This document shows, one piece after another, positions 1 through 8,656 of a stretch of DNA of 64,000 nt. The notes under the pieces are model-generated. The model saw only the letters and a list, made by a program, of their open reading frames with translations, did no database searches and was not told the origin of the DNA. Source of the DNA: Bedellia somnulentella (taxonomy: Eukaryota; Arthropoda; Insecta; Lepidoptera; Bedelliidae); contig OY755171.1 in the NCBI GenBank assembly GCA_963576735.1, positions 22,790,182 to 22,854,181 on the forward strand, given 5' to 3'. Within the stretch, counting starts at the first letter, position 1, and every line of letters starts with the position of its first letter. Both the position numbers and the translations under genes were made by a program.

Positions 1-183
1 TAAAAACATTCTTACAAAGGCGGGACTACGAAATAAGAAGAATAGAACAGCATGTATGAGACGAACAAAGACTTCTCAAAAAGTGCCAAATGGGAATAGA
101 CTATCGATGCGATCTCTGCCTTCCCGAATGGAAATATAGGGCTTCAGTATAAGTATTGTACCTATTTTATTAATACTAATAAA

Positions 184-503
184 GTTTGAATGTTTTTTGT
201 ACATGAAAACCTCATGTGGGGATTATGTCTAATAAATAAAGGTAAGAAAAACTTCGACACTAGCGGGGATCGAACCCGCGACCTCGGGTATACGCCCCCG
301 TCGCTCTACCAATTGAGCTATAGTGTCAATCAATGGCTTCTAGTGCGAAATTCTTCTTTCCCTTGTTTCTTTTACACTTTTTAAGTAGTGTTAGCGTTAC
401 CTACCTCATGTTTTTTACAAATTTGGAAGGCCACTTGTCTACCTTTACAAGCATATACCCGGAGGTCCCCGGTAGTGTCGAAGTTTTTCTTTCCTTTATT
501 CAT
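184..503 (-). mobile_element. TL repeat copy 1: tRNA-like module with inverted ends
   Basis: A 72-nt tRNA-like sequence lies on the minus strand at 256-327, with an A-box-like part and a B-box-like GGTTCGATCC. To its left are AATAAATAAAGGTAAGAAAA and the tail motif CTCATGTGGGGATTAT shared by all TL copies. The right end (about 450-500) is an inverted half-unit: it enters the tRNA-like part midway (resembling GTATACCCGGAGGTC), then runs GTGTCGAAGTTTTTCTTTCC, the reverse complement of the left flank. The ends therefore look like terminal inverted repeats, although the tRNA-like part suggests Pol III or SINE ancestry. No TSD was found for this copy. Confidence 0.7.
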
Positions 504-510
504 ATTTTAT

Positions 511-1061
511 TTATTAGAACTATTAAAGCTGTTTAAAAGGGTTAAAGATTTAATTTAATCATAATTGTATTAGTATTGTTGATCATCTTTTCTTGCGATA
601 TCGCTAATCAACAACTTAAAACTCACAGTAAAATCACTTCTTACCTTGGGAGACATAACGCGAAAATATTCCAAGTACTCGTTTCTTGGTTCAATAACGT
701 TAACATTTCATTAAAATTGTGTATTTATGCTTTTAAATAAATTGTGAGTCCATTTCGAAGCGAGGCTATCAAAGACATATGATAAGTGAACGGAAGCGGC
801 GAAGTAATCAGGAGGTCGTAGATTTAATGAGGGCACTGAGGGCGGGCGGTTTAAAAGATTGCTCCGAGCGGTCCGCTCCGTCTCCTGAGATACTGACCGT
901 GTAAACACGGCACTTTAAAGGAAATAGTTGATATACGCCAGATCGTTTGGATTATAAACTGAGGTGGATTGAATGGCAGTAAACTGAAATAAATTTTATC
1001 GAAATGATATAGTTTGTGTCGTGGCGGCGAAGGATGTCACTAAATGTATTGGTTTATTTTC
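511..1061. other. Unannotated AT-rich stretch with a GC-rich patch
   Basis: No coding region recognised. A GC-rich patch at about 792-895 (GAGGGCACTGAGGGCGGGCG and neighbours) stands out from the AT-rich background. The 65-codon minus-strand reading frame across it has no recognisable domain. Confidence 0.4.
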
Positions 1062-1222
1062 AGTGGTTTTTGGGCAATCTGGCTAGAGACCCATCACCAT
1101 CAATCAGCCTCTTTTATTTCATATTCTTTTCCTTCCTCAACTTCCAAAAATAGCTATGAAATTTGTAGCATTTAGTTCTGGCTACTCCATTTTTGAGATT
1201 TACATGTGTGAATATATATAGG
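1062..1222 (+). repeat. SINE-A copy, old and degraded
   Basis: Matches the SINE-A order: a TTTTTGGGCAA-like segment, GAGACCCATCACCATCAA, then CTTCCAAAAATAGCTATG and a GTGTGAATATATATA tail. Many substitutions relative to the younger copies at 34.1 or 57.1 kb. Confidence 0.65.
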
Positions 1223-1227
1223 TGCAA

Positions 1228-1931
1228 TGTATGAATTGATAGACGTGTTACTTGTTTGAATATACGTTTATTACTACCAAAGACTTACAACTAACATACA
1301 ATATATAGAGGGAATATGTGTGCGTACTACACTACACCTCCCCCTTTGAAAACAAAAATATAAAAGTTATTATTTTATATTTTTCTATATATTAAACTTA
1401 AAACTATAATATAATTAAAATCTAATAGTCAAATCCGGGAAATATTGAAACAATTCGTTGGCCAAACGATTTGCTGCGTAATCGCTATCAAGTAAAATTA
1501 TCATATTTAGGATGTCTTTAAGACTCTTGTCACAGTACTGTACAGTAATATATATTTTTCATATCTTTCACTTTCTCAATATTGATTAACTTTTTTAAAC
1601 TTTATTATTTACTTTTAACAGTATTATATTCTGTCTTATATTCACATTATATATTTAAAAATAGCTGTGGACAACCATGCTTCCTTCTCAAGTCATATTT
1701 TTTATCTATTCTTCATCTCTTATCAAGGTTCACTAATATGATTATGGGTCGGCCGCCCTTTTACATAATATTAAATTCATTCATTTTATTTCATTTCAAG
1801 GTACATTTTTTTTTACTATATAACATGCGCATTCATTTACAGTCTCTCTCTTTTAACACTCTTTAGGTGTCCAATTTTCTTAAGACTAACATACAATATA
1901 TAGAGGGAATATGTGTGCGTACTACACTACA
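1228..1931 (-). mobile_element. Short-LTR retrotransposon remnant (TRIM-like or deleted LTR element)
   Basis: Read on the minus strand, a 109-bp candidate 3' LTR spans 1336-1228, from TGTAGTGTAGT to CATACA, with an internal AATAAA. It is directly preceded by the polypurine tract AAAGGGGGAGG (1337-1347). A perfect 47-bp copy of the LTR start recurs at 1885-1931, so the other LTR survives only as a stub. The 548-bp interior holds a short minus-strand frame ending near 1435 that I cannot assign. No matching TSD was found, consistent with a deletion. The LTR, PPT and repeat are seen in the sequence; the classification is inference. Confidence 0.5.
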
Positions 1932-3417
1932 AGGTATGTATGTATATCAATACATTGTGTGGGTGTGCGTGAGACTTTGAGCTCAAAAAAGAAGATTAAA
2001 ATGATAAGTTTGTGTTTTGCATCCAAGTTATCACGTATGCAAAAACGATGACTCCTGCCACACATAATAATATTTTAATCCTTAAATCGAAGATCCATGG
2101 AATATTTGGACTAACTATAAAAAAAACTGTTAATCATTCAGCTTATAAAACGTTCAGTGCAATAAGGCAGTGTTAATATTTGTATGAAAATACATATTAA
2201 GTTTATCATACTGAGAATATTTTACCCAAAAAATCATACATGCTTGTGAAAAGGTAGACTGCTAGGTAGGATGCTCTACACACATTTTTCTTAATTTGAA
2301 ACAAAAGTGATTTCAACCCAGTAGTGATGAAGTTTAAATCATTTTGCTATCCCTTTTTTAAAATTTAATAGCTTAATGTTTTTCTACTCTGAAGATTTTA
2401 TACCCACACTCATAAACCAAGCACAAATATTCACAGTACCTGAAAAACAGAATTAAATCTTTGTATTAAGAAATGTCCTTAATACGTTATTTGTTTGTTG
2501 AACAATGCGCTCACACAAAACCAGAAACCACATTAAAACACAACTGACATTTTAGAAATCCTTTTCATTAATAATTCCATTGTAACATCCCGCAAAATAA
2601 CTCTTAAAAGCCGCGTACAAACAGAGTTGCTCCCATAAAGGTTTGATAGCGAAGTTAGATTTGGAAATTGTGTTAATGTTGAGGTAAAATATTGTGGATG
2701 GCTTTTGTCGTAAAACAGTTTAGCGGTTAGCAGGAGCGAGCGCGCGGCCGCTGCGGTAGGGCGTGGGCGGCGCCCAACAACAATGTACTCTGACTTAGCG
2801 GGATGGTTAATGAATGATTAACATTACTACCGTCATTTCATTGAAATGGGTTGACGGACTGTCTGTTATGTGACTTAGTTTGTTGGAGTGAAATCGATTG
2901 TTTTATAGGAGCTGATTCGTATTTCACATGGCTATAATGGCAAAAGTGGTAAAGCTAAATGGAGACTTTTGAAAATGGATACGGAAGACGTTGGTGAGTT
3001 TCGAAGTTCCAGAGCTGCCTATGCTCCTTTGGTTCGTGAGCAAATATGCTATACTATTTTTCTTTATAAATAAACGTATACCTCGGATCTAATCTACTTG
3101 TAATCTACCTTCATAGACTTCCAAAAACACTTAACCACAAACTATCCAATGAAACGTTTCCTATAAATAGTGAAATCAGCTAAGCAAGCAATTCCACCGA
3201 GTTCCTTTGACAGGTACACGTATCTGCCGGGTAATGGGACGCGCAGTCACAGCGCCGCCCCTTCTTTGTCGCGGCCACCGGGACATCGTCTGCGGGTTCT
3301 CATGTTACGCCGGCTCACAGTTACTACTTATACTCACCGCTGTAAATCTTGAGAAGGGTTTTCACTTTAGAACGTTGAGGTGGTATAATGAAATGAATGA
3401 AATTGTTTATTTGTCTG
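1932..3417. other. Unannotated intergenic or intronic stretch
   Basis: AT-rich, no reading frame of note. A CpG-rich patch at about 2728-2785 (GCGAGCGCGCGGCCGCTGCG) is followed by homeodomain-like TTAATGAATGATTAAC at about 2806-2821. A second, weaker GC patch lies at about 3225-3320. These could be regulatory, but nothing proves it. Confidence 0.35.
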
Positions 3418-4616
3418 AAACAGAGTGGGTTAACTCATAAATAAAAGATGTTATTAAAGGAAAGAAAAATTTCGACACTGGCGGGGCTCGAACCCGCGAC
3501 CTTCGGGTATACGCCCCCGTCGCTCTGCCAACTGAGCTACAGTGTCAGTTGGCATCCAGCGCGAAATTTCTCTATCCTTTGTTTCTTTTTTACACGTTCA
3601 AGTAGTGTTTGCGTTTCCTACCTCCGAATTTTAACTAATTCGGACGGCCACTTGTCTACCTTTTCAGATAGAATGCAAATGTTGGAAACGCCTAACTATG
3701 ACATAATTTAATGTTTTTTGACATGAATTCCTCATGTGGGGATTATTACTCATAAATAAAAGATGTTATTAAAGGAAAGAAAGATGTTATTAAAGGAAAG
3801 AAAAATTTTTTTTGACACTGGCGGGGCTCAAACCCGCGACCTCCGGGTATACGCCCCCGTCGCTCTGCCAACTGAGCTACAGTGTCAGTTGGCATCCAGC
3901 GCGAAATTTCTCTATCCCTTGTTTCTTTTTTACACGTTCAAGTAGTGTTTGCGTTTCCTACCTCCGAATTTTAACTAATTCGGACGGTCACTTGTCTACC
4001 TTTTCAGATAGAATGCAAATGTTGGAAACGCCTAACTATGACATAATTTAATGTTTTTTGACATGAATTCCTCATGTGGGGATTATTACTCATAAATAAA
4101 AGATGTTATTAAAGGAAAGAAAGATGTTATTAAAGGAAAGAAAAATTTTTTTTGACACTGGCGGGGCTCAAACCCGCGACCTCCGGGTATACGCCCCCGT
4201 CGCTCTGCCAACTGAGCTACAGTGTCAGTTGGCATCCAGCGCGAAATTTCTCTATCCCTTGTTTCTTTTTTACACGTTCAAGTAGTGTTTGCGTTTCCTA
4301 CCTCCGAATTTTAACTAATTCGGACGGTCACTTGTCTACCTTTTCAGATAGAATGCAAATGTTGGAAACGCCTAACTATGACATAATTTAATGTTTTTTG
4401 ACATGAATTCCTCATGTGGGGATTATTACTCATAAATAAAAGATGTTATTAAAGGAAAGAAAAATTTCGACACTGGCGGGGCTCGAACCCGCGACCTTCG
4501 GGTATACGCCCCCGTGAAAAAAAAATTTTTCTTTCCTTTAATAACATCTTTTATTTATGAGTAATAATCCCCACATGAGGAATTCATGTCAAAAAACATT
4601 AAACAGAGTGGGTTAA
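3418..4616 (-). mobile_element. TL tandem array (three full units, one truncated unit, one inverted end) with 16-bp TSD
   Basis: AAACAGAGTGGGTTAA occurs at 3418-3433 and again at 4601-4616, directly bracketing the array, so the array appears to have inserted as one event. tRNA-like modules on the minus strand lie at 3474-3546, 3814-3886 and 4154-4226, with a truncated one at 4469-4515. Spacing is 340, 340 and 315 bp; the longer spacing comes from an extra 21-bp AAGATGTTATTAAAGGAAAGA duplication plus a T run. After the truncated unit the sequence flips: 4516-4600 is an inverted copy of the common flank and tail. Units 2 and 3 look identical. The open frames here only reflect unit repetition and are not genes. 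Confidence 0.8.
3814..3886 (-). ncRNA. tRNA-like module, representative TL unit
   Basis: The 73-nt minus-strand sequence folds as a 7-bp acceptor stem (GACACTG/CAGTGTC), a 4-bp D stem (GCTC/GAGC) and a 5-bp T stem (GCGGG/CCCGC) around a T-loop-like TTTGAGC. The anticodon arm is abnormal: CGGG/CCCG closes an 8-nt loop, GGCGTATA, with no U33. An A-box-like TAGCTCAGTTGGCAGAG and a B-box-like GGTTTGAGCC (GGTTCGAGCC in unit 1) are present. This suggests a tRNA-derived Pol III promoter rather than a functional tRNA. Copies at 3474, 4154, 256 and 23762 share the same oddity. Confidence 0.6.
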
Positions 4617-5082
4617 GCTGTTACATAATATTTTATGAACACAGTTTATGATCACACACGACTGCTTGACATATAACTAATTGCTGAAAAATAACTTATA
4701 CATAACATTTTCAAAATACGCTGAAGGTTGACATGAGGGTTGCCTTAGAGGTAAAGGTGTGTGTCTGAAGTTCTGACTCCCCTTTTTTGTATTTATAGCT
4801 GTGAGTGTATGTATTTAGTATATATATATATATATATATATATTAATACATAGTTGGTGTACCGGTGGCATACCGTTCCACGTTGTCGTATGAAACCGTA
4901 GCCGTAGTACGTAGTAACCGCGGAACGGCGGTCACGTGGTCACAGTTATGTGACCGCAGCTGGTCGGAATTTGTATTGCTATATTTTATGCGTTTCTGAT
5001 TTATAAAATTATTATAGTGGACATTAAGTAAAAGTATGGTGTGCGTATATAATAAATTGGTGAAATAGATATGTAGACCCTA
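4617..5082. other. Unannotated stretch with SINE-A tail and AT microsatellite
   Basis: Contains a SINE-A 3' fragment at about 4770-4822 (TTATAGCTGTGAGTGTATGT) followed by an AT dinucleotide run at about 4817-4843. The rest, including the CG-containing 4860-4965 part, is unassigned. Confidence 0.5.
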
Positions 5083-5310
5083 AGTAGGTGGTAGTTGACG
5101 ACCACGGAGGACACATTTAGATCAAATTCAAAATTGTCTTAAAAAGACAAATGTTCAAAGTGTGAAAAATAAAAGAGCATGTTTGAAACGATTTATGATT
5201 ATAGCTGAAGCTCGGGAGGTCTGTCAAGATCGTACAAAGTGGCGACCGATAGTCTCTGTCAACCCCAATGGGAACTAACGACGTGATCGAGTATGTATGT
5301 AATCATCCAG
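5083..5310 (+). repeat. RTE-type LINE 3' fragment
   Basis: The plus strand matches the 3' coding end of the RTE-like family seen best at 52.4-52.9 kb: GACGACCACGGAGGACACAT, an AAAGAGCATG segment, then GATCGTACAAAGTGGCGACC and TGGGAACTAACGACGTGA with a TATG tail. Fragment only; the reading frame is damaged. Confidence 0.7.
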
Positions 5311-5394
5311 AAATGCGTCCCAAATGAAGTCAGACTAATTGTACGAGTATTTTTTCCCTGTTATTCCAGTATTGGATCCCCTAGTGTTACGGGG

Positions 5395-5452
5395 AATGCT
5401 CCGCAGTTACACCACGTTGTTGACCCAGTGTAACTGCGGAGCATTTTTTTTC
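5395..5452 (+). other. Perfect 18-bp hairpin followed by a T run
   Basis: AATGCTCCGCAGTTACAC at 5395-5412 and its exact reverse complement at 5428-5445 enclose a 15-nt loop, directly followed by a run of T. The shape resembles a short hairpin RNA with a Pol III terminator, or a miniature palindromic repeat. No A or B box was recognised upstream. Confidence 0.5.
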
Positions 5453-6495
5453 TTCGTACCAACGTCTTTTTGACATGAATTTAACAGTTCTGCAGACACA
5501 TTATGATAGACGAAACATATCGTGGACTCAATACCGTATTTGGACTTGCGAAATTTTTGTGTGTTCAAAATCATCAAGAGGTAAAAACACTTAGATTATT
5601 TTTGCAAAATGTTGCTCATTTCAAACAAAACTCTTATTACTCGGCAAGTACTAGGAGTTCATAGGTTCATTACGGGGGGTAGACTCACAAATTTAATTTG
5701 TAAGATTTAACCCAGTTTGGAAGGGTATTACGGGTTTGACTCTCACCGCTTGACGCTCACCTGATCATCCGGAAATTGGAAAATATACGTTGATTTGGGC
5801 GTTCAAAAAATCTTTAGTAAAAACATCCGTGACTTGATACCAAGTTTATTTTTTTGTATTTTTTTTAAAAACGTCGGGAAATGTGACGATAATTTTAATT
5901 TTATACATTTTTGGAGGTCAAAAACAAAAGCTATTTTGATTTAGTTACATTGCTTTCTAAGGAATATTTTCTACCGAGTTTAAGAAAGAAATACTCAGTT
6001 CGTATTTTTTTTGTATGTAGTTTTTTATATATATGTTACGCGATTACTCCGCAAATGTTAAATCAATTAAAAAAAATATATTTTTGTTGTCTTGGATATG
6101 CTTCCAGACTGGTCTCATTTATTTTAATAGGTTTGAAAGTGCGGTCATTATGCAATATAAACATTACGTAGATGAACCGAATTGCGAATTTTGTGTGAAA
6201 AATGAAGTTTCTGTCAACTAAATGTGAAGTCGGTTCTATTTTGTTATTTTTTTATATATATTGGTAACAGTGACATTGTTATTTGTGTCTGCGTATTTTA
6301 TCTTTAACTATTGTTTTCAAATGAGAAATAAGAATCACTGTTAACTAGTGTAAACAAATATAGTAAGTGCAGATTGTAAATAAAGTAAATAAAAAAACTA
6401 CTTATAATGTTTAATTTGTGTCTCAGTCCAATGTATATTTGAAAATCTGAGATATGCATACAAAATCAATCCTGCAATAGAGATATTTCTAATGA
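5447..6495. other. Unannotated; contains one arm of a foldback pair
   Basis: AT-rich. 5568-5666 is the left arm of an inverted repeat whose right arm is 7543-7635 (shared AAGTACTAGGAGTTCATAGG). No coding sequence recognised in the remainder. Confidence 0.45.
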
Positions 6496-6499
6496 ACCT

Positions 6500-7542
6500 T
6501 GTAATATATAAAACCTTACCTGTAAATATTGTTAATCCGTTTTATTATTATTTATTTCCTTTTATGTTAGTCTCCTGCGGTTATATATCATTGTTTAGTT
6601 CCTTTTTATTATTTTTCTGCGATTTGTCGATAATATTTTTATTTCTCTGGTTTATGTTATTGTTTTTATTTTGTTGTTGTTATGGCAACGACGGAGCTGA
6701 GAGTTGTCAAATTTTATTTTATCTTAAACTTTTCTTTAGTTTATCAATTTTCAATGTGTTTGTGTACGAAGGTTAGATAGTTTTAAAATATGTTAAATGA
6801 TATAATTTTAATTCATTTTTGGTGTCTAAAATGATAGCGCAGGAATTTAATTTTATTTTTAATGTCAGGCTAGGACATTTTACTTATTCAAATATATCTG
6901 TTTTCATCTTTTAATGTAAACTGAAACTCTTTTTAAAAAATCCTTCTTTTAGGTTTTATTGTCTATTGGGATTTTTTATTGATTGTCAAGATGTTTTTTT
7001 ATGGAGGAGGAACGGATTCATGATTCTACAAGAGATCCTTAAAAAGTATATCTTACTGAAGATTTTTTCTGATAGCTACTACTACCGTTGTTATATGGAA
7101 CGATCTTTACTACTTGGTGTCCTTTTGCTTAAAAACACCTAAGAATAATATATATAATTTTATACCCTGGCAGAATTTGTTAAACCAGTCAGAGTGGTAT
7201 TCCGAAGTGACCAATCATTTGGTCTTATTGGCTTGTGGACTAAAAATCATCAAAGATTGATATCTGGACCTTTGATTTCGCCGGCTATACTACTGGTTTT
7301 GGAGATTACTAATACCTTTGCTCTAGCCAGAACGTGGAAGTTTGGAATCGCATCAGTATCGTTATTTAGTTATATTTATTTTATATAATTCCTTCTTGTA
7401 ATATTTTTGTATTGTGTACATCTAATTTTTAATAAACTGGTGTAACTTCTTTCTTGTTTTATTAGTCTCCTTGCTCTCCGCGTTTCGTGTCTTAGGTTTT
7501 ATTTCCATAAGGGGATTAAGACTTAAGACACGTAACGTTACA
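6500..7542 (+). mobile_element. Solo LTR, 1043 bp, Gypsy-like, copy 1
   Basis: Starts TGTAATATATAAAACC and ends AACGTTACA, giving TGTAA...TTACA termini, and is flanked by a 4-bp duplication ACCT at 6496-6499 and 7543-7546. An AATAAA signal lies about 110 bp before the end, which sets the plus orientation. No internal gag or pol is attached, so this is a solo LTR left by LTR-LTR recombination. The 4-bp TSD fits Gypsy-type elements. A near-identical inverted copy is at 62793-63834. Its open frames (6492-6776, 7194-7388) are chance frames. Confidence 0.75.
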
Positions 7543-7635
7543 ACCTATGAACTCCTAGTACTTGCCGAGTAATAAGAATTTTTTTTAAAATGAGCAACAT
7601 TTTGCAAAAATAATCTAAGTGTCTCTTGATGATTT
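7543..7635 (-). repeat. Right arm of foldback repeat
   Basis: Reverse complement of 5568-5666 with a few differences. The solo LTR at 6500 inserted at the inner edge of this arm, so before that insertion the two arms were separated by only about 0.8 kb. Confidence 0.6.
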
Positions 7636-8100
7636 GATGAGTTGAGAATACTCTACTAAAGTAAATCTTATGAAAACAAAAAAATCTATATTTTGTGCAA
7701 AAATACGGCAGTGCAGTGAAAATGGTGTGTGTGTTTAAAATGTATCGAATAATATAATGTGAATTACAATCTGTGAAATCCAAATAATAAAAAATATGTG
7801 TGTACAACGTTGTATATATTTAAGTTTTCATTAAGTCCTTTTCAGAATAAGTGTCTGATAAAAATGGTTTGACACTTATTATCCTATTCAATACAAATTG
7901 ATTTAAAATAGCTTATTTAAAGTGAATTCTCTATGATTTGTATGTTCGACATTTCAAATTATTTATAGCACTTATGTATGGATTCAATTATTTTTATTCG
8001 AGTCTACATACTTTTGTCTAGATAAGCACCACTTCAATACAATTCCATGCATCGTTAAACAACGCACGCGAACATATTATAGTCAATTCCAAAGAGACAC
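7636..8100. other. Unannotated AT-rich stretch
   Basis: Nothing recognisable. The minus-strand 89-residue frame that starts here runs over the foldback arm and has no domain. Confidence 0.4.
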
Positions 8101-8107
8101 ATCGAAA

Positions 8108-8291
8108 TAAGATTGAAACGGCAACACTAGGCGTATCGATATCGATAGCGGGCAATGTGCCGCGCGCTGAGTGATGTGCCCATCCGTCGATGTGGCGCGC
8201 AGTACATCACTAGCTGGTGAGCGATGGCTGCGATGTACCGCCATTTGTAAATAACGCCTACGCTTGGAGTTAGGTGGCCGGAGAGGTGAGT
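8108..8291 (+). promoter_or_regulatory. Candidate host promoter and first non-coding exon
   Basis: TATCGATATCGATA at 8134-8147 contains two overlapping copies of TATCGATA, the DREF-binding DRE motif of insect housekeeping promoters. Just upstream is CGGCAACACTAG, loosely like the Motif 1 core promoter element. Downstream is a CpG-rich stretch with a short uORF (ATGGCTGCGATG... ending TAA near 8250), then AG|GTGAGT with the donor at 8286-8291, a consensus 5' splice site. A plus-strand first exon of about 110-140 nt is inferred. The minus-strand 108-residue frame over this region has no recognisable domain. Confidence 0.4.
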
Positions 8292-8390
8292 ACTGAGAGG
8301 TTCGGTTTATTCTGAATATATGCGTGTCATTTGTATACGATGATATACCTTTTAAATCGTATATCCTTGAGCGGTGGCAAAGGTACACTG

Positions 8391-8636
8391 TGTTGGATAA
8401 ATAGTACAAACCCTCTTTTAAATAATACCATAATTAAGTATAACTTTATCTTCTTTATTACATTACTTCCATTTTAACATAAAAATCTACATCTTCATAA
8501 TACAAAGGAAAAACTCTCTCTTTTGTCAAATTTAACCTACCATCGACAGCTCGAACATTGACTGTCTGTCCATCGACAAGATTCCTACTAAAAATAGGTC
8601 TTATAACAATTAAGAGCTTATGCATTGTTCTCAACA
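8391..8636 (-). repeat. 3' LTR of the copia element
   Basis: 246 bp, minus-strand TGTTGAGAACAATG...CCAACA, matching 12760-13005 across its length. Confidence 0.93.
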
Positions 8637-8647
8637 CTCTCCCTCAA
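8637..8647 (-). other. Polypurine tract of the copia element
   Basis: Minus-strand TTGAGGGAGAG directly abuts the 3' LTR, the expected plus-strand priming site. Confidence 0.8.
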
Positions 8648-8656
8648 TGCATGAGC

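Noticed and set aside
256..327. Functional tRNA gene
   Set aside because: The anticodon loop is 8 nt without U33, the copies vary, and all are embedded in the same repeat.
3448..4391. Repeated 60-87-residue ORFs in the TL array as a gene family
   Set aside because: They run through the tRNA-like module and are identical only because the DNA unit repeats.
5395..5452. Bacterial rho-independent terminator
   Set aside because: The hairpin and T run fit formally, but the context is clearly insect nuclear DNA.
6492..6776. 94-residue hydrophobic ORF (and its mirror at 63555-63890) as a membrane protein
   Set aside because: Both lie in the solo LTR and its inverted copy; Phe/Leu richness comes from T-rich U3 sequence.
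8083..8409. 108-residue minus-strand ORF as a gene
   Set aside because: No domain, crosses the candidate promoter and the copia LTR border.
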